Counted from the first letter of the stretch, positions 53,323 through 62,804 are shown. The stretch is 64,000 bases of DNA from Simiduia curdlanivorans (GCF_030409605.1 NZ_JAUFQG010000006.1:744001-808000); one strand, 5' to 3'. Notes: generated by a model not told the origin, from the sequence alone. Made by a program: numbers and translations.

Positions 53323-53355
53323 ATGAATGCCAGTAAGCACTTCATGTCTGTTTGA
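53323..53355 (+). CDS. Possible 10-residue peptide after element B
   Basis: Ten codons (MNASKHFMSV) after a GGGGAGAT ribosome site. Too short to call; listed because it copies the layout of element A, where the equivalent frame has 26 codons. Confidence 0.25.
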   Translation: MNASKHFMSV

Positions 53356-53444
53356 GCACCCAGAGGAGGAAAAGTTCCAATAAATCTGCATTAACTTCGC
53401 CGCCCTTCCTTTTTGCCCTCGACCCCTGCCGTTGCTAATCGATC

Positions 53445-53534
53445 GCCTCTAAAACGACCGAGCCTAAAACAATAGCTCCTAAAAAGACTGCTCCTAAAAT
53501 GACTGCCCTTAAAATGACTGCCCTTAAAATGAAT
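53445..53534. repeat. Six 15-bp tandem repeats
   Basis: Six back-to-back 15-base units (starts 53445, 53460, 53475, 53490, 53505, 53520) of the form GcccTtAAAATGACt, the last three nearly identical and the first three diverged. The array overlaps the last 11 bases of the monooxygenase-like gene and runs downstream of it. The unit length is a multiple of three, yet every unit carries a stop in the gene's frame, so it is not a protein repeat. Confidence 0.85.
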
Positions 53535-53844
53535 AGTCTCGTTCCACCTTGGCAATACGTGTTACATAGTTACCGTACCACCGCTCTTTACCCAGTTGCT
53601 GGGCCATCTGGTGATCGGCTTGCTGCTTCCAGGCCCTGATGGCGTCCAAATCTGCCCAATAAGACACTGTGATACCCAAGTCCGAGTCTCTGACTGACTC
53701 AACCCCCAAAAAGCCCGGTTGCTGATGCGCCAGCTCAACCATCGCGTCGGCGGTTTCACCATAGCCCTGCTCCACAGGCGTGCGGGTAGAGCTAAATATG
53801 ACGGCGTAGTAAGGGGGCGGCGGCGTATTGGCAAATGGCGACAT
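53524..53844 (-). CDS. Antibiotic biosynthesis monooxygenase (ABM) family protein
   Basis: 106 residues with a single ferredoxin-like ABM domain: YYAVIFSSTRTP, QQPGFLGVESVRDSDLGITVSYWADLDAIRAWK is typical. Such proteins are small cofactor-free oxygenases or stress-related enzymes; the substrate is unknown. ATG 53844 has AGGAC eight bases upstream; a longer frame from 53931 adds unlikely residues. Its stop lies in the tandem repeat. Confidence 0.88.
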   Translation of the reverse strand: MSPFANTPPPPYYAVIFSSTRTPVEQGYGETADAMVELAHQQPGFLGVESVRDSDLGITVSYWADLDAIRAWKQQADHQMAQQLGKERWYGNYVTRIAKVERDYSF

Positions 53845-54010
53845 GAAATAGTCCTTTAATCGACGGGATAGGGAGTTGGTCGCAAAAATAACGACTTTAG
53901 TAGCAAAAAGCTGTCGTTTTGTCGCAGACAACAGATAGGCTACAGGTTTTTACCCGTATCGGGGAAACCAGCTACATTATTTTAACGCCTTATTGATTTT
54001 CATTTGACTC

Positions 54011-55081
54011 ATGACGGATTCATTTATGCGCCTCGCCATTCTTATCTTCTGTAGTATTCTGCCCCATCTCAGCCAAGCCGCCGCGACGGGTGTTTACGCC
54101 CAAACCGTAGCGCTAACCGAGTTTGCCGATACCCTAGAAGCACTCGGTACGCTCAGGGCCAACGAGTCTATCGACCTCTCGGCCAATGTGACAGAGCGCA
54201 TTACGGCTCTGCACTTTAACGACGGCGAGCGCGTTAAGGCCGGGCAGAAACTCGTATCCTTTAACGCCGCCGAAGAAATCGCCCAGCGCCAAGAGCAGTT
54301 TTTAGTGGTGGATGAGGCGTCGCGTCAATATGAGCGTGTTAAAACCCTCGCTAAAGATGGCTTGGCGCCACAATCGCAGTTAGATGAAAAGCGGCGCGAG
54401 TTTCTCGCCGCCCAAGCCCGACTCGATGGCCTGGACGCAAAGATGCAAGACTTGTTCATCATTGCGCCCTTCAACGGCAAGGTTGGCATTCGCAACGTCA
54501 GCGTAGGCGCACTGCTCACACCCGGCGATATCATCACCTCACTGGATGACGACGAGTTAATGAAACTCGACTTCTCCGTGCCCTCGACCTATCTACCGGC
54601 GCTAAATGAAGGCTTGCGCATACAAGCCACCGCCAAAGCCCTGAACAACCTCGTGGTTGAAGGCACAATCGCCAGCATAGACTCCCGCGTCGACCCGATT
54701 ACCCGCTCCATTCGCGTGCGCGCCATCATTGAAAACCCCGACCACCGGCTGCGCCCTGGGTTATTGATGAGTGTTAGGTTGTTTAAGGATTCACGCCAAA
54801 CTTTGGTGATTGCCGAAGACGCTCTCATTCCAGAGGGCCGCCAACACTATGTGATGAAAATTGCGCCTGGCTCCCCCAGCACCGTCAGTAAAACCTTGGT
54901 AACCGTCGGTAGTCGCATCCCCGGCGCCGTGGAAATTTTAACCGGTTTAGCCGCCGGCGACAGAGTTGTCACCCACGGCACGGTCAAGGTTCGGCATGGC
55001 TCTGAAGTGGAGGTGCTCGCTGAGCAGGCCTTAGGCGAAAGACTACCCAGCCTCTTGAACAAAACAGCAGGGCAAAAATAA
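54011..55081 (+). CDS. RND efflux periplasmic adaptor (MFP)
   Basis: 356 residues with a signal peptide (cut after QAA), the biotin/lipoyl-like half (IDLSANVTERITALHFNDGERVKAGQKLVSF), a coiled-coil hairpin (EASRQYERVKTLAKDGLAPQSQLDEKRREFL), the second lipoyl half and the barrel (DLFIIAPFNGKVGIRNVSVGALLTPGD). HlyD-type adaptor. Stop overlaps the transporter start (TAATG). ATG 54026 in frame is an alternative. No outer-membrane channel gene follows in the window; it may use TolC. Confidence 0.93.
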   Translation: MTDSFMRLAILIFCSILPHLSQAAATGVYAQTVALTEFADTLEALGTLRANESIDLSANVTERITALHFNDGERVKAGQKLVSFNAAEEIAQRQEQFLVVDEASRQYERVKTLAKDGLAPQSQLDEKRREFLAAQARLDGLDAKMQDLFIIAPFNGKVGIRNVSVGALLTPGDIITSLDDDELMKLDFSVPSTYLPALNEGLRIQATAKALNNLVVEGTIASIDSRVDPITRSIRVRAIIENPDHRLRPGLLMSVRLFKDSRQTLVIAEDALIPEGRQHYVMKIAPGSPSTVSKTLVTVGSRIPGAVEILTGLAAGDRVVTHGTVKVRHGSEVEVLAEQALGERLPSLLNKTAGQK

Positions 55082-58000
55082 TGGTACTGTCAGACCTCTC
55101 CATTCGCCGCCCGGTACTCGCCACCGTATTCTCATTGCTGTTAGTGGCCTTTGGCCTAGTGGCCTTCGACCGTTTGCCACTGCGCGAATATCCCGATATC
55201 GATCCACCCGTTGTGTCCATCGAAACAAATTACGCCGGCGCCAGCGCCAGTGTCGTTGAAACTCGCATTACGAAAGTGATTGAAGATCGTATCTCTGGGG
55301 TTGAAGGCATTAAATACATTCAGTCCTCAAGCGAAGACGGGCGCTCCAATGTCACCGTGGAATTTGATGTGTCGCGCGACATTGACGCCGCCGCCAACGA
55401 CATTCGCGACCGCGTATCGCGCGTGCGGGATTCGCTGCCACGCGAAGCGGACGCGCCAGACATTCAAAAGGTCGACGCCGATGATCAGGCCATCGTCTGG
55501 CTCAACTTAGTCAGCACCAACCTAACCCTACCTGAGCTTACCGATTACGCCGAGCGCTACTTGGTCGACCGCTTCAGTGTGTTGCCCGGCGTTGCCCGAG
55601 TTAGAGTCGGCGGCGCGCAGAGTTTTGCCATGCGCGTCTGGATTAATCGCCAGGCGCTTGCAGCACAGGGTTTAACCGTGAGCGACGTGGAAAATGCCCT
55701 GCGCTCTGAAAACGTTGAACTGCCCGCTGGCTCCATTGAGTCAATCGAGCGCCAATTTACCGTGCGCGTCGAGCGCACCTTTCGCACCGAGGACGACTTT
55801 AAAAATCTGGTGCTGCGCCAAGGTAAAGACGGCTACCTCGTACGCCTTGCGGATGTCGCCCGAGTCGAGCGCGGCACGGTAGAAAACCGAACCCTGTTTC
55901 GCGGTAACGGCCAGCCCATGGTTGGCTTGGGTATTTCCAAACAAAGCACGGCCAACACCATTGATGTTGCACGCAATGCCCAGCGCGAAATGGAGCGCTT
56001 AAACCCAACCCTGCCCGAGGGCATGGAAATCAAACCCAGCTATGACTCCTCGGTGTTTATTGAGGCATCTATCGACGAGGTGTACAAAACCTTGGCGATT
56101 GCTATCGCCCTGGTGGTGCTGGTTATCTATTTGTTTTTGGGTAGCGTGCGCGCCATGTTAATCCCCGCGGTCACCGTTCCGGTATCGCTCATCGCCACCT
56201 CCATCATCTTATTCGCGCTGGGCTTTACCATTAACCTGCTCACCCTATTGGCCTTCGTGTTGGCCATTGGCTTGGTGGTGGATGACTCCATTGTGGTATT
56301 AGAGAATATCCACCGCCGCATTGAAGAGAAACACGAAACACCTTTAGTGGCTGCGTTCAAGGGCACCCGCCAAGTAGGTTTTGCCGTGGTGGCAACCACA
56401 CTGTTGCTGGTGTCTGTGTTCGTGCCTATCACCTTTCTCGAGGGCGACATAGGCCAACTATTTACCGAGTTTGCGCTCACCCTATCCGCCGCAGTTATTT
56501 TTTCGAGCTTCGTCGCCTTAACCCTGTCACCGGTGATGGCGACTAAGTTATTGAAGAAAAATACCAAGCCAACGGCGCTAGTTCGCTTCATGGATGAGCT
56601 GTTTGCCAAGATAAAAGCCAGATATTCAACCCTGCTGCAGAAATTGTTGCCCAGAACCGGTATTGCCGCGCTATTGATTCTGTTCATGTTTGGTGCCGGT
56701 GCCTGGATGCTAAACAGCATTCCGAGCGAATACGTACCGAAAGAAGATCGCGGCTCATTTTTTATCATGGTCAATGGTCCTGAAGGCGCAAGTTATAAAT
56801 ACAGCGTCGACTACATGAACGAAATTGAATCGCGCCTGCAGTACTTTATTGAAAACGGCGAGGCGCTGCGGGTGCTCATTCGCGCGCCGAGAAGCTTTGG
56901 CAACGCCACCGATTTCTCGGGCGGTTTCGTGATTGTAACCTTAAACGATTGGAGCGAGCGCCGCTCGGCCTGGGAAATCATGGACGACATGCGCCAACGC
57001 ATGAGTGACCTGCCCGGTGTGCGCGCTTTCCCGGTGATGCGCCAAGGCATCAGGGGCGGAAATAACAAGCCAGTGCAATTCGTCTTGGGCGGCTCAACCT
57101 ATGAAGAACTAGCCGGCTGGCGCGATCAAATCATGACGCTAATTAATGAAAACAACCCTGGCTTCACCGATATAGATTGGGACTACAAGGAAACGAAACC
57201 GCAGTTTAAAGTAGTCATCGACTACAACCGCGCCGCCGAGTTAGGCGTTACTGTTAACGCCATCGGCACCAGTTTAGAGAGTTTACTGGGCTCGCGCCGC
57301 GTCACAACCTATCTCGATAACGGCGAAGAGTACGACGTCATTATTGAGGGTGAGCGGGATGACAAGCGCTCTATTACCGACACGCAAAACATCTATGTGC
57401 GCTCAGCCCGCAGCGGCGAATTGATTCCGTTATCAAACTTGGTAACGCTCGAAGCCTTCGCCGACTCCGGCACGTTAAATCGCTACAATCGAATCCGCTC
57501 TATTACCATGGAGGCGAACTTAGACGGCCTAGCCCTCGGCGAAGGTTTAGACTTTTTAGACAAGCTGGTGGCCGATAACCTGCCCGAGTATGCGCAAATT
57601 GATTACAAAGGCGATTCGCTCGACTATAAGTTTGCCGGTCAATCGATCATCTTTGTGTTTGTACTTGGCTTGGTTGTGGTGTTCCTTGTGTTGGCGGCGC
57701 AGTTTGAAAGTTTCATTCATCCCATGATCATCATGCTGACGGTGCCGCTGGCTATTGCCGGCGGGCTCTTTGGTTTGTGGTCAACGGATAACTCGCTCAA
57801 CATTTACAGTCAAATTGCACTGCTTATGTTGATTGGTTTAGCAGCGAAGAATGGCATCTTGATTGTCGAATTTGCCAATCAATTACGCGAGACTGGCAAA
57901 GATATTCAAGCCGCCATTATGGAGGCCTCGGCCGTGCGCTTAAGACCCATAGTGATGACCAGTATTACCACCATGGCCGGCGCACTACCGCTAATTTTCT

Positions 58001-58203
58001 CTTTCGGCGCCGGCGCAGAAACCCGCATTATGATTGGTATCACGCTGTTTTATGGAGTGTTAGCCGCCACCATCTTCACGCTGTTTATCATTCCTGTGGC
58101 CTATTCAGTGTTTGCTAAATTCGCTGGTACGCCGGGCTATGTGGCTAAACAACTCGATAGTGAACTCGATGAGGATGTGAAGGAACGAAGCCTTGGTCAT
58201 TGA
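55081..58203 (+). CDS. RND (HAE1) multidrug efflux transporter
   Basis: 1040 residues, twelve membrane helices in the two-fold pattern. The proton-relay Asp pair in GLVVDDSIVVLENIHRR (Asp401 and Asp402) and the N-terminus IRRPVLATVFSLLLVAFG are typical of the family. The two large periplasmic loops are intact. Exports drugs or small molecules by proton antiport with the adaptor encoded just before. A patatin-like gene overlaps its last bases. Confidence 0.95.
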   Translation: MVLSDLSIRRPVLATVFSLLLVAFGLVAFDRLPLREYPDIDPPVVSIETNYAGASASVVETRITKVIEDRISGVEGIKYIQSSSEDGRSNVTVEFDVSRDIDAAANDIRDRVSRVRDSLPREADAPDIQKVDADDQAIVWLNLVSTNLTLPELTDYAERYLVDRFSVLPGVARVRVGGAQSFAMRVWINRQALAAQGLTVSDVENALRSENVELPAGSIESIERQFTVRVERTFRTEDDFKNLVLRQGKDGYLVRLADVARVERGTVENRTLFRGNGQPMVGLGISKQSTANTIDVARNAQREMERLNPTLPEGMEIKPSYDSSVFIEASIDEVYKTLAIAIALVVLVIYLFLGSVRAMLIPAVTVPVSLIATSIILFALGFTINLLTLLAFVLAIGLVVDDSIVVLENIHRRIEEKHETPLVAAFKGTRQVGFAVVATTLLLVSVFVPITFLEGDIGQLFTEFALTLSAAVIFSSFVALTLSPVMATKLLKKNTKPTALVRFMDELFAKIKARYSTLLQKLLPRTGIAALLILFMFGAGAWMLNSIPSEYVPKEDRGSFFIMVNGPEGASYKYSVDYMNEIESRLQYFIENGEALRVLIRAPRSFGNATDFSGGFVIVTLNDWSERRSAWEIMDDMRQRMSDLPGVRAFPVMRQGIRGGNNKPVQFVLGGSTYEELAGWRDQIMTLINENNPGFTDIDWDYKETKPQFKVVIDYNRAAELGVTVNAIGTSLESLLGSRRVTTYLDNGEEYDVIIEGERDDKRSITDTQNIYVRSARSGELIPLSNLVTLEAFADSGTLNRYNRIRSITMEANLDGLALGEGLDFLDKLVADNLPEYAQIDYKGDSLDYKFAGQSIIFVFVLGLVVVFLVLAAQFESFIHPMIIMLTVPLAIAGGLFGLWSTDNSLNIYSQIALLMLIGLAAKNGILIVEFANQLRETGKDIQAAIMEASAVRLRPIVMTSITTMAGALPLIFSFGAGAETRIMIGITLFYGVLAATIFTLFIIPVAYSVFAKFAGTPGYVAKQLDSELDEDVKERSLGH

Positions 58204-59140
58204 GCCAGGAAATTCGATTTCCTTGGTGCTAGGCAGCGGCGGCGCCCGCGGCCTAGCGCATATTGGCGTTATTCGCTGGCTTAAGGAAAATGACCTTCAC
58301 ATTCACGCCATCAGCGGCTGCTCCATGGGCGCGTTGATTGGTGGTGTCTATGCTTGCGGCAAATTGCCCGACTTTGAAGAGTGGGTTTGCACGCTCAGTA
58401 AAGTCGACATAGTCGCACTACTGGATTTTTCCTGGCAAAAAAGCGGCCTCATTAAGGGCGATAAAATTATTGCCGAGCTGATTAATTTGGTTGGCGACCA
58501 CCGAATAGAAGACTTATCGATTAAATTCACCGCCGTCGCCGCCGATATACAAGGCGAGAAAGAAATTTGGATTCAGAAGGGGAAAATTTTCGATGCCATA
58601 AGAGCATCCATTTCACTGCCGCTATTTTTTACCCCCCACGTGATGAATGGCGTTGCCCTAATTGACGGCGGGGTCCTCAACCCCGTGCCCATCGCGCCCA
58701 CCTTTGGCGACGGCACCGACCTAACTATTGCGGTTAACCTGGGAGGCACACCAGAGGGAAAGATGCCTAGGCAAGACACTGCCCCAAGCAAAATAAATAA
58801 CTCCCTGACGGCCATACTGCACCCAAAAATTCAGCATTTTCTGAAAAAGTTCACCCCAGTTCCCAGCCAGCCAAACACTAATCAATCCAACGCCCGCCCA
58901 TCACACACCAGCGCATGGGGCATGTACGACATTGCCAACCAGGCTTTCGATGCCATGCAAAGCACCATCGCCCGACAAAAATTAGCGGCCTACCCACCGG
59001 ACATTTGCATCAATATCCCACGCGATGCCTGCGCGACGTTGGAGTTTGAACGGGCCAAAGAAATTATTCAGCTAGGCTACGATAGCGCCAAAGCCAATAT
59101 CGTTATGGGCACAAAAGTGAAGGCTAGCTCGACGCCATAG
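58193..59140 (+). CDS. Patatin-like phospholipase (RssA-type)
   Basis: 315 residues; the Ser-Asp dyad is intact: Gly-rich GSGGARGLAHIGV (oxyanion), catalytic Ser44 in GCSMGAL, Asp158 in DGGVLNP. Start is TTG 58193 with AAGGAA seven bases upstream, overlapping the RND gene by 11 bases; no ATG start fits. Translation is probably coupled to the pump genes. It overlaps the convergent GST gene by 17 bases at the 3' end. Lipid substrate unknown. Confidence 0.88.
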   Translation: MVIEPGNSISLVLGSGGARGLAHIGVIRWLKENDLHIHAISGCSMGALIGGVYACGKLPDFEEWVCTLSKVDIVALLDFSWQKSGLIKGDKIIAELINLVGDHRIEDLSIKFTAVAADIQGEKEIWIQKGKIFDAIRASISLPLFFTPHVMNGVALIDGGVLNPVPIAPTFGDGTDLTIAVNLGGTPEGKMPRQDTAPSKINNSLTAILHPKIQHFLKKFTPVPSQPNTNQSNARPSHTSAWGMYDIANQAFDAMQSTIARQKLAAYPPDICINIPRDACATLEFERAKEIIQLGYDSAKANIVMGTKVKASSTP

Positions 59141-59726
59141 GTATAAAACCTGGCAGCGCCTGCACCCGCATAATCCATTGCTGAATGGCAGGGTATTTAT
59201 CTAAATCGAAACCGCCTTCGTGTGCAACAGGTGTGTAACCAAACAAGGCGATATCCGCCGTTGTACAGTGATCCGCCGCCAAAAAAGCTGTTTTTTGTAG
59301 CTGCGTTTCCATTATCGCCAAGGCTTTATGGCCACCGGCCTGCTTAGCCACGTAATCGGCTTTTCGATCTTCCGGCAAACCTAAATACTTATTGATGAAG
59401 CGCGCGACGGCAATATAGGGCTCATGGCTGTACTGCTCGAAAAACTGCCACTGCTGAAGTTTAGCCAAAGCAAAAGTGTCGCTGGGTAAATAGGCGCTAC
59501 CCGCCGCCAAGTAATTGATAATGGCATTAGACTCAGACAGATAGCGCCCGTCGTCGAGTTCTAACAGGGGTATTTTGCCAGTCGGGTTCTTCGCTAAAAA
59601 ATCCGCGGTTTGGGTTTCACCCTTCATAATATCCACCGGCACCCAAGTATAGGGGCGATCGAGCAGGGCCAGTATTAATTGTATTTTGTAACAGTTTCCC
59701 GAGCGGGCATCGCCGTATAACTTCAT
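59124..59726 (-). CDS. Glutathione S-transferase
   Basis: 200 residues. N-terminal thioredoxin-like domain (RSGNCYKIQLILALL; PTGKIPLLELDDG; SESNAIINYL) and an all-helical C-terminal domain. Catalytic residue is probably a Ser/Cys in SGNCYK. AGGGA ribosome site. Located directly after a small membrane gene (59728-60123) with a 1-base gap between stop and start. Confidence 0.92.
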   Translation of the reverse strand: MKLYGDARSGNCYKIQLILALLDRPYTWVPVDIMKGETQTADFLAKNPTGKIPLLELDDGRYLSESNAIINYLAAGSAYLPSDTFALAKLQQWQFFEQYSHEPYIAVARFINKYLGLPEDRKADYVAKQAGGHKALAIMETQLQKTAFLAADHCTTADIALFGYTPVAHEGGFDLDKYPAIQQWIMRVQALPGFIPMASS

Positions 59727-59727
59727 A

Positions 59728-60123
59728 TCACAATCCCTTTTTACCTTTGGTTAAATGCAGTAACACCCGAAACACAGACGCGAGAATGAGCAAGATTAAT
59801 GCAATCTGCGTATAGGTTCTTTCGTCCATGCGATTCGCAGGCTCAACCCAATAGGCCAGCACCAATAGCACACTGGCCACCATTAAACCCACATTAGGCG
59901 CAACATATAACAGAGTTTTTTGACTTGGCAATGGCGCAGCGTGCGACCAAGCTAAATGCACAAGGGCGGCAAACAGCAGGTAAATATGGCTAGCGCGATA
60001 CATAAATCGCATCACCTGATCGCCCTGATACAGCGCTGGGAATTGGTTTTGCATGTACAAGCCAGTCAGCAAAAATAACGCGAGCAGTACACAGCCAAAG
60101 TACAGATGAACTTTGTTCCACAT
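59728..60123 (-). CDS. Small membrane protein, unknown
   Basis: 131 residues, about four hydrophobic segments (first YFGCVLLALFLLTGLYMQ). Not recognised. ATG 60123 follows AGGA by seven bases; GTG 60129 is an alternative. Co-transcribed with the GST gene that follows (stop and start 1 base apart). Confidence 0.8.
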   Translation of the reverse strand: MWNKVHLYFGCVLLALFLLTGLYMQNQFPALYQGDQVMRFMYRASHIYLLFAALVHLAWSHAAPLPSQKTLLYVAPNVGLMVASVLLVLAYWVEPANRMDERTYTQIALILLILASVFRVLLHLTKGKKGL

Positions 60124-60176
60124 CGGCACATCCTATTGCCACGAGAGACGTTACGGAAACCTAAAAAGTAGCCACG

Positions 60177-60701
60177 TTAAAACTTGCCGATAACAGACAG
60201 CCCCCACTGCGCCACATCTTTATCCACATAGGCATACTCACCTTCGAGCAGCACGCGACCAAAATCATAACCGATGCCGGCGCCGCCACCGAAGGTGGTT
60301 CTCGTGGAACTCTCATCGCCAATAGCAAGGCGTTTCCACACAACACCACCGCGCACTTTTACATAAAATGCACCGGGCGAGCGATAGACGCCGTACAAAC
60401 CTGCAGCATCGAGGGTGTAGTCTTCGGCGAGATCCAGTAAGTTAACATCGGCTTTACTGCGGCTCACTTCCGCTTCCATGCCAAATCCATTGTGATAATG
60501 ATCGGCAATCATAATCCCAACACCGCCGGCATTGTCGGTACCCTCGGGTTTAAGTTCATTAAAAATCGCCTTCACCCCCAAATACAAACCGCCTTTACTG
60601 GTACTGGCTTTAGGCTCATCGGCCACGCTGTTAACAGAAACAAGCAGTGCCACAAGGCTAATTATCGCCAGCAGCTTCACGGAAAAACACTGATATATCA
60701 T
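60177..60701 (-). CDS. Outer-membrane beta-barrel protein
   Basis: 174 residues. Signal peptide (cut after SVA), then repeated aromatic-alternating strands (GGLYLGVKAIFNEL, GVGIMIADHYHNGFGMEAEVSR, GAGIGYDFGRVLLEGEYAYV) ending in VIGKF. A small OmpA/OmpW-like eight-strand barrel of unknown role. ATG 60701 follows AAGG by nine bases; GTG 60710 is possible. Confidence 0.87.
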   Translation of the reverse strand: MIYQCFSVKLLAIISLVALLVSVNSVADEPKASTSKGGLYLGVKAIFNELKPEGTDNAGGVGIMIADHYHNGFGMEAEVSRSKADVNLLDLAEDYTLDAAGLYGVYRSPGAFYVKVRGGVVWKRLAIGDESSTRTTFGGGAGIGYDFGRVLLEGEYAYVDKDVAQWGLSVIGKF

Positions 60702-60741
60702 CCACTTCACCTTTCGCTGTTAGTTTTATAAGTGCCGCCTG

Positions 60742-61791
60742 CTAGGGCGCAGGAATAGTATAGCGCTTATGAATATCGGCGATGGCCTGATTAACAGCGT
60801 CGGACAAAGTCACATTGGTGCTATCAATATTTTCCTTTAATTGCGCTAAGGTGGTAGCACCAATAATGTTACTGCCAACAAATTGTTGTTGGTTGATATA
60901 GGCTAAGGCCATTTGCACTAGTGACAAATTGTTGGCTTTAGCGAGATCGGCGTAGGCCTGTGTGGCGGCCTCAACTTCATCATTCTTATAGCGGGTAAAC
61001 CGGTTGAACAGCGTAAGGCGCGCCGCCGCTGGACTAGCACCGCGTAAATACTTGCCGCTCAACACACCAAATGCGAGTGGTGAATAGGCCAATAAATCAA
61101 CCTTTTCGCGTATCGCCACTTCGGCCAGCCCTACTTCGAAACTGCGATTCAATAAATTGTAAGGGTTTTGAATAGACACAATACGGGGCATATTGTGCTC
61201 GCGCGCTAGGCGTAAATATTCCATCGTGCCCCAAGGGGTTTCGTTGGAAATACCGATGTGGCGCACCATGCCCCACTCAACAAGCTCCTCGAGCACCGCT
61301 AATGTGTCTTCAATGGCAACGCCATCGTCGTCGCTGTGACTGTAGCCGAACTGGCCAAAAAAATTGGCGCGCCGCTCGGGCCAATGCACTTGATACAAAT
61401 CGATGTAATCGGTTTTCAAACGCTCTAGAGACGTTTCGATAGCGCGTCGAATATGGTCGCCATTAAGTCTAGGCCCTTGGCGAATGTGGCTCACCCCGGA
61501 GTTGGCATCGCCGCGCCCGGTAACTTTGGTGGCTAAAATAATCTTGTCGCGCCGGCCAGTTTGCGCCAACCAATTGCCCACAATGGCTTCGGTTGCACCC
61601 TGGGTATTCGGCTTCGGCGGCACCGGGTAGAGCTCCGCAGTATCGAAAAAATTAATACCTTGTGCAACCGCGTAATCCATTTGTTCGAAGGCCTGATCTT
61701 GGTTATTTTGTTCGCCAAAGGTCATGGTACCTAAACAAATGTTACTTACCTTTAAATCTGAGCTACCTAAGTTTTTATAGCTAATGGCCAC
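60742..61791 (-). CDS. tas: NADP-dependent aldo/keto reductase (Tas-like)
   Basis: 349 residues, TIM-barrel AKR. The catalytic set is visible: Asp and Tyr in FFDTAELYPVPP, Lys in ILATKVTG, His in YQVHWPERR. Length and the NTQGATEAIVGNWLAQTGRRD stretch match Tas of E. coli, a reductase of poorly defined aldehydes. GTG start at 61791 with GGAG nine bases before. Confidence 0.92.
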   Translation of the reverse strand: MAISYKNLGSSDLKVSNICLGTMTFGEQNNQDQAFEQMDYAVAQGINFFDTAELYPVPPKPNTQGATEAIVGNWLAQTGRRDKIILATKVTGRGDANSGVSHIRQGPRLNGDHIRRAIETSLERLKTDYIDLYQVHWPERRANFFGQFGYSHSDDDGVAIEDTLAVLEELVEWGMVRHIGISNETPWGTMEYLRLAREHNMPRIVSIQNPYNLLNRSFEVGLAEVAIREKVDLLAYSPLAFGVLSGKYLRGASPAAARLTLFNRFTRYKNDEVEAATQAYADLAKANNLSLVQMALAYINQQQFVGSNIIGATTLAQLKENIDSTNVTLSDAVNQAIADIHKRYTIPAP

Positions 61792-61812
61792 GCTGAATTA
61801 CTCCACAATAGG

Positions 61813-62721
61813 TTAAGCTTTCGTATCAAATTTGACCACACTCTCAGCCAGCTGCCAATGCGCTTGATCAAACAACCAATGTTTTTCCTTATGCTGTACC
61901 GCGCGACCTTCTTTTTCCAACTTAATCAGATGCGCCCACAATGAATACGCGGCGATCGCATGCAAACTCCCATCCACATCGTCGTAGGCTAAGGGCGTTA
62001 ACTCAGCTAGCGTCAGAGGTTGCGGTATATTTTCCATAGCCGACATTATTTTCGCCTCCCGCGCCAATCGGTGCGCTACTAATGCGGCTAAATATTCCTG
62101 GGCCTTGGCCATCAAGTGGCCATGGCCCGGCGCCAAAGCGACGATGGGAAATTGAGCTAACTTTTCAACACTGGCAATATAATCTTTCATGTCTCCGCTG
62201 GGTGGAACAATAACCACCGTAGCGCCCTGCATAACGTGATCACCGGTAAACATAAACCCGCTGCGCTCGTGCCAAAAACAAAAATGGTTGGCCACGTGCC
62301 CCGGTGTATGCACCGCCTGCAAGGTAAATTCCGCTGTGGTCAATTGATAGCCATCGACCAGTACGACATCTGGTGCAAAACTTTCATCTTGATGGCCATC
62401 ATCAGGGCCCGGCATACCGAGCAACTGAGCGCCGGTAACATCGGCCAAGGCCTTGGCATTGGGCGAGTGATCTGGGTGAGTGTGAGTTACGACGACCCAA
62501 CAAATATTTCCCGCGCCCATCAAGGTTTGCACATGCGCGGCGTCGAGCGGGCCTGGGTCTATCACGGCCAACTGCTCGGTACCGATAATGTAAGTATTGG
62601 TGCCAGGCCCCGTCATTGGCCCCTGATTGGTGGCAACCAACCGACGAATACCCGGCCCGATATCAACGATAAGGTGGTGCGTTAACGGGTGTTCAATAAG
62701 TTGCTGCGGTAGATTTGCCAT
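61813..62721 (-). CDS. MBL-fold metallohydrolase
   Basis: 302 residues; the metallo-beta-lactamase motif is VVTHTHPDHSPNAKAL, with HTPGHVANHFCFW and GDHVMQG completing the metal set. Similar to LACTB2-type hydrolases and RNase-like MBL proteins. AAGGA before ATG 62721. A tandem repeat lies immediately upstream. Substrate unknown. Confidence 0.9.
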   Translation of the reverse strand: MANLPQQLIEHPLTHHLIVDIGPGIRRLVATNQGPMTGPGTNTYIIGTEQLAVIDPGPLDAAHVQTLMGAGNICWVVVTHTHPDHSPNAKALADVTGAQLLGMPGPDDGHQDESFAPDVVLVDGYQLTTAEFTLQAVHTPGHVANHFCFWHERSGFMFTGDHVMQGATVVIVPPSGDMKDYIASVEKLAQFPIVALAPGHGHLMAKAQEYLAALVAHRLAREAKIMSAMENIPQPLTLAELTPLAYDDVDGSLHAIAAYSLWAHLIKLEKEGRAVQHKEKHWLFDQAHWQLAESVVKFDTKA

Positions 62722-62750
62722 CTAAACATCCTTAGGGCGAGGGCAGGTAA

Positions 62751-62804
62751 TTGAAATTTGCTATGCAGTTGAAACTTGACTGATAGTTGGAGCTTGGCTA
62801 ATAG
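62751..62804. repeat. Three 18-bp tandem repeats
   Basis: Three back-to-back 18-base units (62751-62768, 62769-62786, 62787-62804) of the form TTGaAacTTGacTgaTAG, diverged between copies; a fourth degenerate piece (CTGACTATTAG...) follows. It lies between the MBL gene start (62721) and the exported protein stop (62868), in the 5' leader of the MBL gene. Confidence 0.75.

Noticed and set aside
56127..56774. 215-codon antisense frame inside the RND gene
   Set aside because: It mirrors the membrane-helix codons of the transporter and has no family resemblance.
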